From Candidatus Omnitrophota bacterium (GTDB lineage: Bacteria; Omnitrophota; Gorgyraeia; Duberdicusellales; 4484-171), in the NCBI GenBank assembly GCA_003644405.1, contig QNCE01000062.1, positions 1-7,369 of the forward strand: a stretch of DNA of 7,369 bases, written 5' to 3'. Made by a program: the position numbers and the translations under genes. Below, piece after piece: positions 1 through 6,028 of this stretch; the first letter of the stretch is position 1; every line of letters begins with the position of its first letter. The notes under the pieces are model-generated. The model searched no databases. It was not told the DNA's origin and saw nothing but the letters and a program-made list of their open reading frames with translations.

Positions 1-324
1 CGCAGGGTTATACTCATCATCATAGTAAAGTGCACCCTCTTGGGAATTAAACTTTAACCTCTTCAACGTCCCACTTTGAGTCTTCCATATTAGAGTATCA
101 GAATCAGGTAATTCTACTACTGCCTCGTCAGAGATATTTACTGTCCGCATTAGACTCTGAAAAGCAGTCTCCAAAGTAGCCGCTGTCTCTTCGGATGGAG
201 AAAGGGCTAAAAATCTTTGCTTAGTTTTAAAATAGAAGGTAGTAACAGGCAAAAGGACAGCAATACAAACCCCTATTACTATAGAAGCTAAGATAACTTC
301 CATTAAGGTTAAACTCTTCTTCAT
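1..324 (-). CDS. Prepilin-like protein (PilW/GspJ-like), 3' end cut by window edge
   Basis: This open frame begins at ATG (324-322) and runs 108 codons to the window edge without a stop. The N-terminus is a short basic leader (MKK) followed by S-L-T-L-M-E and a hydrophobic helix of about 20 residues (roughly residues 10-30). This is the layout of type IV pilins and type II secretion pseudopilins, with Glu at +5 of the mature protein (E9). The residue before the expected cleavage site is Ser4 rather than the usual Gly. The visible C-terminal part (a strand ending LKRLKF, then GALYYDD) resembles the beta-rich region of PilW/GspJ-type minor pilins; this subfamily call is inference. It starts 13 nt after the preceding pseudopilin gene and has its own strong Shine-Dalgarno, so the two are probably co-transcribed and may act in the same pilus or pseudopilus tip. 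An in-frame GTG lies at 327-325, but it is too close to the ribosome binding site to be preferred. Confidence 0.8.
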   Translation of the reverse strand, partial: MKKSLTLMEVILASIVIGVCIAVLLPVTTFYFKTKQRFLALSPSEETAATLETAFQSLMRTVNISDEAVVELPDSDTLIWKTQSGTLKRLKFNSQEGALYYDDEYNPA

Positions 325-328
325 CACC

Positions 329-334
329 CCTCCT
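329..334 (-). promoter_or_regulatory. Shine-Dalgarno of the partial prepilin-like gene
   Basis: AGGAGG on the minus strand lies in the 13-nt gap after the upstream stop codon and 4 nt before the ATG at 324. The short spacing favours this ATG over the GTG at 327, which would leave only 1 nt. Confidence 0.7.
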
Positions 335-337
335 TTC

Positions 338-1090
338 TTATTGACTCTGCCACCAAAATTTACTAATTTTTAATTTAAATGTATCATTAACCCGATTAAG
401 GGGAACAGTAGCTAAACTAATCTCAATATTTTCTCCGTCTTCACTCTTCCAGCTTACTGTGACAGTATGTTTTCTAAACTCTTTAGAGAAAGGTGAAGTA
501 CTACCATCTACCTCGTAAACAATTTTCACACTATCAGGATAGTTTTGAGGAACCATATTTTTACTTTTTATATCACCAATTGGTTGAAAAGGATTAATAG
601 TTAAGTTAGTATCAGTTGTGTAATCATAGTAATCAGAGCCTGCAAAAGGCCTACAACTGCTATCATAAACAACCTTCCCTAACCAAGTAAAATCTGTAGA
701 AGGGTCATAGAGATATTTACCTTGAGAGGGTTTATACTCATATACCATCCTGTAAGAATAAGCTTCCTCGCAAAGCTTAGTACAACAGCACTGCCCACAA
801 GGAGGAGAAAGATATAAACTCCCTCCGCAAGGAGTTCGGTTAGGCCAACAAGTAGTTACGCTCTTCTCATAGAAATACTCTATTCCTTCTCCAAACTCAA
901 GAATCTCTCTGGCTAAATTAAGGGCGATGTACTTATAGCTTATTCTTCCTTCATTTTTGTAGATAAACAAAGAGAGGGTACCAATCAAAGCAATAAGAGA
1001 AGCTAAAATAACTAAAGAGACTACTACTTCTAAGAGAGTAAATCCTTTACGCCAAAGAGATTTGTTAGTAGAGAGGAAAATATTTCTCAC
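338..1090 (-). CDS. Cysteine-rich type IV pilin-like / pseudopilin protein (PilV/GspI-like)
   Basis: This is a 250-residue protein with a canonical prepilin peptidase and methylation motif. A 16-residue leader ending R-K-G16 is followed by FTLLEV (Glu21 at +5) and a hydrophobic helix to about residue 44. The segment after the helix (ALNLAREILE, about 56-65) is typical of PilV/GspI-type minor pilins. The globular part is unusual for its cysteines: C81, C88, C98, C101, C102, C103, C107 and C146, with six of them in a 20-residue stretch. They could form disulfides in the cell envelope or bind metal; no function can be assigned from sequence. The protein should be held in the inner membrane and assembled into a pilus or pseudopilus after cleavage. 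The start is GTG (1090-1088), 1 nt after the dnaB stop. No other start lies before the pilin motif in this frame, and the upstream frame closes at a stop about 16 nt away. The ribosome binding site is weak, so coupling to dnaB translation is likely. Confidence 0.85.
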   Translation of the reverse strand: MRNIFLSTNKSLWRKGFTLLEVVVSLVILASLIALIGTLSLFIYKNEGRISYKYIALNLAREILEFGEGIEYFYEKSVTTCWPNRTPCGGSLYLSPPCGQCCCTKLCEEAYSYRMVYEYKPSQGKYLYDPSTDFTWLGKVVYDSSCRPFAGSDYYDYTTDTNLTINPFQPIGDIKSKNMVPQNYPDSVKIVYEVDGSTSPFSKEFRKHTVTVSWKSEDGENIEISLATVPLNRVNDTFKLKISKFWWQSQ

Positions 1091-1091
1091 C

Positions 1092-2453
1092 TTACTCTTC
1101 TTCTCTTATCTTAGAAAGATTAACAAATTTCATATACTCCTTTATAAACCCTAAATACACACTTCCTACCGGACCATTTCTCTGCTTAGCAATGATTACT
1201 TCAGCTATCCCTTTGTTTTCTGGAGTAGGGTTATAGTATTCTTCTCTTAAGAGAAGAGCAACTACATCTGCATCCTGTTCAATAGCTCCTGACTCTCTTA
1301 AGTCGGAAAGTTGAGGTCTGTGGTCAGAACGTGTCTCAACTGCCCGAGAAAGTTGACTGACCGCAACTACCGGAATATTTAACTCCTTAGCCAAAGATTT
1401 TAATGCACGAGAAATCTCAGAAATCTCTTGCTGTCTTGATTCTCCCCGGTGGAGAGCTCTAATCATCTGAAGGTAATCTACGATAATAAGACCGATATTG
1501 TGGTGAGCGCGTAGACGCCTTGCCTTTGCTCTTAACTCAAAAATATTCATAGCAGGAGTATCGTCTATGTATAAGGGAGCTTCGGATAATCTGCTAGAAG
1601 CGCTGGTGATAAGAGGCCATTCACTTGGGGACAGAAAACCGGTTCTTAACTTATGAATGTCTATTTTAGCTTGTGAACAAAGAAAACGCTGAATAAGTTG
1701 CTGACGGGACATCTCCAAACTAAAGAAACCTACAGGAATTTTTTCCTCTACCGCCACATACTCAGCAATACTACCAACAAAAGCGCTTTTACCCATAGAG
1801 GGACGTCCGGCAACGATTATTAGGTCTCCTTGCTGGAAACCTGCGGTTTTAGTATCGAAATCTATAAATCCTGTAGGAACTCCCGTAATATGAGATTTCT
1901 TATGGTACAAAGATTCAATAACCTCAATAGCATCTTTCAGAACTTCTTTTATATGAAGATACCCTCCCTCTACTCGGCGATCACTTATCTCAAAGATTAA
2001 TCTTTCTGCCCTATCTAAAATAGCAGAAACATCTTCATCCTCTCTGTAAGCAAGACAAAGAATTTGGTCAGCGTTGTGAATGAGGGAGCGCAGGATACTT
2101 TTTTCCTTAACAATACGAGCATATTGAGAGGCATTGGCAGGAGTAGGAACAAAATCAGCTAAAGTAGCCAGATAAGAAGCTCCCCCCACTTTCTCTAAGA
2201 GTTTCTTTTTTCCTAAATCTTCAGCAACTGTAAGAATATCGCACTTTCTTCGAGAATCAAAGAGAGAAACAATAGAAGAAAATATTAGTTTGTGTTCTTG
2301 TTTATAAAAATCATCTTCGTTTATAATCTCTAAAATCTCCGGAATAATAGTCTCTTCCAGAAGCATAGCTCCCAATACTGCCATTTCTGCTTCTAAGTTT
2401 TGAGGGGGTAACCTTTCTAACTCTTCCCTAGTCTTTTGAGAAGGGAAATTCAT
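1092..2453 (-). CDS. dnaB: Replicative DNA helicase DnaB
   Basis: DnaB is the hexameric ATP-driven helicase that unwinds DNA at the replication fork on the lagging-strand template. The 453 residues match the family's normal length. The N-terminal helical domain (about 15-115, beginning PPQNLEAEMAVLGAML) interacts with primase. A linker leads to the RecA-like motor from about 180. The Walker A motif is GRPSMGKS (216-223), the catalytic Glu lies in SLEMSR (E247), Walker B is LIIVDYLQM (D326), the DNA-binding and sensor region includes SQLSRAVE and QLSDLRESGAIEQDAD (about 366-396), and the KQRNGP motif (K423, R425) supplies the arginine finger. No intein interrupts the P-loop, although DnaB is a frequent intein host. 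The ATG overlaps the rplI stop (ATGA, 4 nt), with GGGTGG at 2461-2466 as ribosome binding site, 7 nt upstream. The rplI-dnaB pairing is widely conserved. Confidence 0.98.
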   Translation of the reverse strand: MNFPSQKTREELERLPPQNLEAEMAVLGAMLLEETIIPEILEIINEDDFYKQEHKLIFSSIVSLFDSRRKCDILTVAEDLGKKKLLEKVGGASYLATLADFVPTPANASQYARIVKEKSILRSLIHNADQILCLAYREDEDVSAILDRAERLIFEISDRRVEGGYLHIKEVLKDAIEVIESLYHKKSHITGVPTGFIDFDTKTAGFQQGDLIIVAGRPSMGKSAFVGSIAEYVAVEEKIPVGFFSLEMSRQQLIQRFLCSQAKIDIHKLRTGFLSPSEWPLITSASSRLSEAPLYIDDTPAMNIFELRAKARRLRAHHNIGLIIVDYLQMIRALHRGESRQQEISEISRALKSLAKELNIPVVAVSQLSRAVETRSDHRPQLSDLRESGAIEQDADVVALLLREEYYNPTPENKGIAEVIIAKQRNGPVGSVYLGFIKEYMKFVNLSKIREEE

Positions 2454-2893
2454 TTTTTAACCACCCATATACGAAGGGAACCTTTAACTTGGGGATGTAA
2501 CTTAATTTCTATAGAATAGACACCTAATTTCTTTATAGGTTCGGCAATAATTATATTATCCTCTTCTATATCTATTCCCTCACTTTTTAAAAACTTAGAA
2601 ACTTGAACACTTCCTACACTACCATAGATATCTTCACCCTCTTTTACTTCCACAGGAATGGTCAAAGACAACTTTTCTATCTTCTCTTTAAGCTGTAAAG
2701 CTTGCTCTTTCTTTTTCTCTAAAAGTTTTTTTTCTCTCTCCTTTATTTTCTCTAAACGTTGAAGGTTTTCCTTATTAGCATAGAGAACAAGACCTTGAGG
2801 AATAAGATAATTGCGGGCATACCCATCCTTAACTTCTACAACTTCACCACACTTCCCTAACTTTTTTACATCTTTTATAAGAATGACTTTCAT
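2450..2893 (-). CDS. rplI: 50S ribosomal protein bL9
   Basis: bL9 binds 23S rRNA at the base of the L1 stalk and extends from the ribosome surface, helping to hold the reading frame. The 147 residues match the usual size. The N-terminal rRNA-binding domain is plain: MKVILIKDVKKLGKCGEV, then DGYARNYLIPQGL (residues 23-35). A long charged connecting helix spans about 40-80 (rich in Lys and Glu), followed by the C-terminal domain with EDIYGSVGS (about 87-95). The ATG overlaps the rpsR stop by 1 nt (TAATG), so translation is probably coupled. The stop overlaps the dnaB start by 4 nt. The helix-coding part contains a run of eight A residues on the coding strand near 2730; the frame is intact across it. 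Confidence 0.98.
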   Translation of the reverse strand: MKVILIKDVKKLGKCGEVVEVKDGYARNYLIPQGLVLYANKENLQRLEKIKEREKKLLEKKKEQALQLKEKIEKLSLTIPVEVKEGEDIYGSVGSVQVSKFLKSEGIDIEEDNIIIAEPIKKLGVYSIEIKLHPQVKGSLRIWVVKK

Positions 2894-3123
2894 TATCTTC
2901 TTAAGTAAGGAAGTAAACTTAAGAATCTTGCTCGTTTTATCTCCCTTGCTATTTTCCTCTGATGTTTAGCGCAATTTCCCGAAAATCGGCGAGAAACAAT
3001 TTTGCCTTTAGAAGAAAGGTAACGAGACAGAAGTTCTACATTTTTGTAATCAATTTCCAAATTCTTTTTACAAAAAATACAACTTTTTTTAAATCTAACC
3101 TGCTTAACTTTCCTCTTCGCCAT
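2893..3123 (-). CDS. rpsR: 30S ribosomal protein bS18 (cysteine-bearing, putative zinc-binding form)
   Basis: bS18 sits on the 30S platform and pairs with bS6 during assembly. The 76 residues fit the family. The core signature is present (NVELLSRYLSSKGKI, then SRRFSGNCAKHQRK), followed by the basic C-terminal segment IKRARFLSLLPYL. C15-x2-C18 together with C51-x2-H54 gives four possible metal ligands, as in the so-called C+ zinc-binding S18 forms; E. coli S18 lacks this set. Zinc binding is inferred from the motif. The ATG overlaps the ssb stop by 1 nt (TGATG), and a strong AGGAGG lies 9 nt upstream inside ssb. The rpsF-ssb-rpsR order is a conserved bacterial cluster, and bS6 and bS18 form a heterodimer. 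Confidence 0.97.
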   Translation of the reverse strand: MAKRKVKQVRFKKSCIFCKKNLEIDYKNVELLSRYLSSKGKIVSRRFSGNCAKHQRKIAREIKRARFLSLLPYLRR

Positions 3124-3545
3124 CAGATAGCTCCTCCTAAATCTTCTTCCTCTAAGGTTGAAATCTCCTCAGGTTCTTCTCCTAAATCTATCGCCTCAGT
3201 CTCCGCTGGTTTTCCTCCTCTGGGCATAAACTGAACCCTTACTGCTCTTACTTCTACAATATTTCTTGACTTACCCTCGTTATTCTGCCAACTCCTTGAT
3301 TGAAGTCTTCCCTCTACAAATATCTGTCTTCCTTTTTGAAGATATTGATTACATATCTCTGCATTTCTTCCCCATACTACTATATTTACAAAGCAAGCAT
3401 TAGATTTTAGCTCACCATTTTTATCTTTGAAAGGAGTATTTACTGCAATTCTCAAAGTAGTAACCGCAGTTCCTGAAGGGGTATAACGAAGTTGAGGATC
3501 TTGGGTGAGATTGCCTACCAAAAATACTTTGTTAAGATTAACCAT
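3123..3545 (-). CDS. ssb: Single-stranded DNA-binding protein
   Basis: SSB coats single-stranded DNA in replication, recombination and repair and recruits partner enzymes through its C-terminal tip. The 140-residue protein has a full OB fold at about 1-107: NKVFLVGNLTQDPQLRYTPSG, the strand with FVNIVVWGRNAE (W58), then FVEGRLQSRSW (F76, W86), which supplies aromatic DNA contacts. A short acidic tail follows (AETEAIDLGEEPEEISTLEEE). The tail ends EEEDLGGAI instead of the usual DDIPF-type tip, so the Pro-Phe pair that docks partner proteins is absent. The last codons include GGA GGA, which form part of the rpsR ribosome binding site. The ATG lies 2 nt after the rpsF stop, with AGGAG 6 nt upstream. 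The tail is also shorter than in many SSBs of about 160-180 residues. Confidence 0.96.
   Translation of the reverse strand: MVNLNKVFLVGNLTQDPQLRYTPSGTAVTTLRIAVNTPFKDKNGELKSNACFVNIVVWGRNAEICNQYLQKGRQIFVEGRLQSRSWQNNEGKSRNIVEVRAVRVQFMPRGGKPAETEAIDLGEEPEEISTLEEEDLGGAI
3133..3138 (-). promoter_or_regulatory. Strong Shine-Dalgarno of rpsR inside the ssb tail codons
   Basis: AGGAGG on the minus strand, 9 nt before the rpsR ATG at 3123. It is read within ssb as parts of the codons TTA GGA GGA near the C-terminus (Leu-Gly-Gly), so it constrains the last residues of SSB. Confidence 0.75.
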
Positions 3546-3547
3546 AA

Positions 3548-3865
3548 TTAACTCCTCTCTCTTTTAATAATAATATTTCTTAAAATCTTCTCCTCTAACC
3601 GTATTGTCTCCTTCAAATTAGCAAGTTTCTCTACAGAAAGAGAAAACTTTACCAGCCAATAAAGGCCCTTATCGTACTTCTTCTTTTCTGCACCTCTTGA
3701 CCGCAAAGGATAACAAAATTTTCTCTCCTTAGCCCATATTTTAGAATCCAACACTTTCCCCCCTAATTCTTTTATTTTCTCTGAAATCTTAGTAAATAAT
3801 GCTTCTTTTTCTTCCTCTCCTATATCTGGCCTCACTATTATCATAGACTCATAGCGTCTATCCAT
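3548..3865 (-). CDS. rpsF: 30S ribosomal protein bS6
   Basis: bS6 binds bS18 and 16S rRNA on the 30S platform. The 105 residues form the typical ferredoxin-like S6 fold: first strand RRYESMIIVRPDI (3-15), helix with EEEKEALFTKISEKIKELGG, second strand around KVLDSKIWAKERKFCYPL, then KGLYWLVKFSL (about 66-76), a helix, and a final strand ending RNIIIKRERS. The C-terminus is short, without the acidic extension that is modified in E. coli. The ATG overlaps the end of pth by 8 nt, with GAGGGG 5 nt upstream as ribosome binding site. Its own last codons (AGA GAG AGG AGT) contain the ssb ribosome binding site. This gene is where the glmU-to-pth cluster joins the rpsF-to-dnaB cluster. Confidence 0.97.
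   Translation of the reverse strand: MDRRYESMIIVRPDIGEEEKEALFTKISEKIKELGGKVLDSKIWAKERKFCYPLRSRGAEKKKYDKGLYWLVKFSLSVEKLANLKETIRLEEKILRNIIIKRERS
3552..3556 (-). promoter_or_regulatory. Shine-Dalgarno of ssb at the 3' end of rpsF
   Basis: AGGAG on the minus strand, 6 nt before the ssb ATG at 3545. It overlaps the last two sense codons of rpsF (Arg-Ser), so the two genes should be translationally coupled. Confidence 0.7.
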
Positions 3866-4439
3866 TTTCGCCCCTCTTTCTCACATTGTACTTCTGCATC
3901 ACAAACTCTATACCAAAATTTGCCCATTCCCAACAACCTTGAGCAGCCTCTTCAACAACTTTCTCTACAACAGGCAACTGCTCAAGAGTAAAATCAGAAA
4001 GTACGTAATCTGTTGCTTCTCCCTCCAAGGGTTTAGATATACCTATCCTTAAACGAGGAATATCCTCACTTCCTAAAGCAGAAATAATTGAAGCCATCCC
4101 TTTATGCCCTGCGGAGGAACCTCTTCTAGCGAACCTCACTCTTCCTAAAGGTAAATCCATATCATCATAAATAACTAAAAAATTTTCTTTAGAAAGACTA
4201 TAAACAGAAAGAAGAAGTTTAGCAGCTAATCCTGAATTATTCATAAAAGTAGTAGGCTTTGCCAAAAGAATCTCTTCTTTTCCGGATACTGCTTTAGTAA
4301 TCATTGCCTTTACTCTAAAAGATTTCTTAAATTTTAAATTTTCTCTCTGAGCAATCTTATCTACTACCATAAATCCTACATTATGACGATTATTTATATA
4401 GGTTTTACCTGGATTACCTAAACCAACAATAATTTTCAA
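3858..4439 (-). CDS. pth: Peptidyl-tRNA hydrolase (TTG start)
   Basis: Pth cleaves the ester bond of peptidyl-tRNAs released from stalled ribosomes, recycling tRNA. The 193 residues match the bacterial Pth family. Motifs include VGLGNPGKTY (N9), RHNVGF with the catalytic His19, KPTTFMNNSG (N67), YDDMDLP with Asp92 that orients the His, and SSAGHKGM (H112). The position of E. coli Asn114 is Lys113 here. The start is TTG (4439-4437), overlapping the rplY stop by 4 nt (TTGA). AGGA lies 6 nt upstream, and the conserved KIIVGLGNPG begins directly after the start, so a later start would remove active-site sequence; no upstream start exists in this frame. It follows ctc-type rplY, as in the Bacillus glmU-prs-ctc-spoVC order, and overlaps rpsF by 8 nt. 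The weak start codon may limit its level relative to its ribosomal neighbours. Confidence 0.97.
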   Translation of the reverse strand: MKIIVGLGNPGKTYINNRHNVGFMVVDKIAQRENLKFKKSFRVKAMITKAVSGKEEILLAKPTTFMNNSGLAAKLLLSVYSLSKENFLVIYDDMDLPLGRVRFARRGSSAGHKGMASIISALGSEDIPRLRIGISKPLEGEATDYVLSDFTLEQLPVVEKVVEEAAQGCWEWANFGIEFVMQKYNVRKRGENG

Positions 4440-5083
4440 CCTTCTTCCTGAGGTTTCTTTTCCTTAATTACTTCAGGTTCCTCGCTTACCTCCTCTACCT
4501 CTTCTTCTACTTCTTCTTCCTTCTTGGCTACAATGGTAATGATGGTCTCTCCAGGATCTTCCAAAATCCTTATCTTCTCCGTAAGATGAATATCGCCTAC
4601 GTGTATAGAGTGACCTATCTGAAGAGAAGAAACATCTACTTCTATCTTCTCAGGAATTTCTAAAGGTAATGCCTCGACTTCTAACTCCCAAAGCATCTGC
4701 TCTAAAACTCCTCCTTCTTTTACTCCTTGAGGTTCTCCTTTTAACACCAAGGGGACTTTAACTCTAATTCTTTCCTTCATAGATACCTTTAGAAAATCCA
4801 TATGGAGAACTTCTTCGGTTAATGGATGAAGCTGAATATCCTTTATTACTGTAGCAATTCTGTTAGCCTTCTCCTTACAATCCTCTAATATTATCTCTAT
4901 AATGCTACTTTCAGAAAAATGGTAGGCTTTAAGAGTTTTCAGCTCAGTGATGGGAACCTTTATAGGAATGTTTAAATCCTTTCCATATATAACTGCCGGA
5001 ATGAACCCTTCTTTTCTCAACTTTTTAGCTATCTCTTTACCTGTCTTATCTCTTTTTAGTGCTTTTATACCGACCTTCTCCAT
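4436..5083 (-). CDS. rplY: 50S ribosomal protein bL25, long Ctc/TL5 form
   Basis: bL25 binds 5S rRNA in the central protuberance of the 50S subunit. At 215 residues this is the long, two-domain form (Ctc/TL5 type), not the roughly 95-residue E. coli form. The N-terminal 5S-binding domain (about 1-97) contains KRDKTGKEIAKKLRKEGFIPAVIYGK and ends with IQLHPLTEEVLHMDFLKV. The C-terminal beta domain (about 98-187) includes RVKVPLVLKGEPQGVKEGGVLEQ in two parts and IEVDVSSLQIGHSIHVGDI. A low-complexity acidic tail follows (about 188-215, mostly Glu, Val and Lys). In Bacillus the ctc homologue is a general stress gene, but nothing here shows stress control. The ATG is 3 nt after the prs stop, with AAGGAG 7 nt upstream. 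Confidence 0.96.
   Translation of the reverse strand: MEKVGIKALKRDKTGKEIAKKLRKEGFIPAVIYGKDLNIPIKVPITELKTLKAYHFSESSIIEIILEDCKEKANRIATVIKDIQLHPLTEEVLHMDFLKVSMKERIRVKVPLVLKGEPQGVKEGGVLEQMLWELEVEALPLEIPEKIEVDVSSLQIGHSIHVGDIHLTEKIRILEDPGETIITIVAKKEEEVEEEVEEVSEEPEVIKEKKPQEEG
4446..4449 (-). promoter_or_regulatory. Ribosome binding site supporting the TTG start of pth
   Basis: AGGA on the minus strand, 6 nt before TTG at 4439, within the last codons of rplY. Its spacing supports initiation at the TTG that overlaps the rplY stop. Confidence 0.55.
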
Positions 5084-5086
5084 ATT

Positions 5087-6028
5087 CTAACTCCTTATAG
5101 AATCGAAGAGAATACTTATAGATTTTTCTTGATGAATCCTTTTTATTGCCTCAGCAAACAATTTACTCACTGATACTACTTTAATCTTTTTACTTTGTTT
5201 CTCTTTAGGTAAAGGAATAGAATCGGTAATTACTAGAAAGTCTATAAAGGAATCTTCTAGTTTCTGTATTACGTTAGCCGATAAAACCCCATGTGTAACA
5301 CAAGCATAGATTCTCTTAGCTTTTGCTATCTTTAAAGCTTTTGCTGCCTCAACCAAAGAACTCCCTGTAGCAATAATATCATCTACAAGAATAGCATTTT
5401 TACCCTTTACTTCTCCTAAGATATGCATAACTTCTGTAGATTCAGGAGAATTTCTTCTTTTATCTACAATCGCCAAAGAAGCCCTAAATCTTTTAGCATA
5501 GGCTCTCGCCATCTTTATTCCTCCTACATCAGGAGAAACGACTACTAAGTTATTATCTAGTTTTACCTTCTTAAAATAATCCAAAAATACGTTTACAGCA
5601 TAGAGATGGTCTAAAGGAATATCAAAGAAACCCTGAACCTGTCCAGCATGTAAATCTAAAGTTAAAATTCTATTTGCTCCTGCCACAGTTAAAAGATTTG
5701 CTACTAGCTTCGCAGTTATAGGAACACGAGGTTGGTCCTTTCTATCTTGGCGAGCATACCCAAAGTAAGGAATTACAGCAGTAATCCTCTTTGGAGAAGC
5801 TCTTTTTAAAGCATCGAGAATAATTAAAAGCTCCATAAGATTCTCATTTACTGGAGGAGATGTTGGCTGGATGAGAAAAACATCTTTACCTCTCACATTT
5901 TCCTCTATTTTCACTCTCACTTCCCCATCACTAAATCTACCTACTAAAGCTTTTCCTAACCTTATTCCCAAGTGTTTGCATATCTTCTTCGCTAAAGCTA
6001 AATTGGCATTACCACTAAACACTAACAT
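5087..6028 (-). CDS. prs: Ribose-phosphate pyrophosphokinase (PRPP synthase)
   Basis: Prs transfers pyrophosphate from ATP to ribose 5-phosphate, making PRPP for purine, pyrimidine, NAD, His and Trp synthesis. The 313 residues match class I enzymes. Landmarks (numbered from the ATG) are GRFSDGEVRVKIEENVRG (about 30-47), the ATP-binding PYFGYARQDRKD with R93 and D95, LDLHAGQVQGFFD with the metal-binding His127, VVSPDVGG, and the catalytic flexible loop VDKRR (K190). The PRPP/ribose-phosphate loop reads VDDIIATGSS (215-224), where E. coli has DDMIDTGGT; the second half is altered (Asp to Ala, Gly to Ser, Thr to Ser). I chose ATG at 6028, which overlaps the glmU stop by 1 nt (TGATG) and lies 6 nt after AAGGGA. 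A GTG at 6031 would add one residue but sits too close to that site. Adjacent glmU and prs are a conserved pair. Confidence 0.97.
   Translation of the reverse strand: MLVFSGNANLALAKKICKHLGIRLGKALVGRFSDGEVRVKIEENVRGKDVFLIQPTSPPVNENLMELLIILDALKRASPKRITAVIPYFGYARQDRKDQPRVPITAKLVANLLTVAGANRILTLDLHAGQVQGFFDIPLDHLYAVNVFLDYFKKVKLDNNLVVVSPDVGGIKMARAYAKRFRASLAIVDKRRNSPESTEVMHILGEVKGKNAILVDDIIATGSSLVEAAKALKIAKAKRIYACVTHGVLSANVIQKLEDSFIDFLVITDSIPLPKEKQSKKIKVVSVSKLFAEAIKRIHQEKSISILFDSIRS
5091..5096 (-). promoter_or_regulatory. Shine-Dalgarno of rplY at the 3' end of prs
   Basis: AAGGAG on the minus strand, 7 nt before the rplY ATG at 5083. It lies in the last sense codons of prs (Ile-Arg-Ser), linking translation of the two genes. 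Confidence 0.7.

Noticed and set aside
1788..1808. Possible intein at the DnaB P-loop
   Set aside because: The Walker A region GRPSMGKS is continuous and the protein has normal length, so there is no insertion.
2723..2736. Eight-A run on the rplI coding strand as a programmed frameshift or phase-variation site
   Set aside because: The bL9 frame is intact through it, and Lys-rich coding in an AT-rich genome explains the run.
2962..3234. Plus-strand open frame of about 90 codons
   Set aside because: It lies antisense across rpsR and the end of ssb, both unmistakable, and its translation shows no domain-like pattern.
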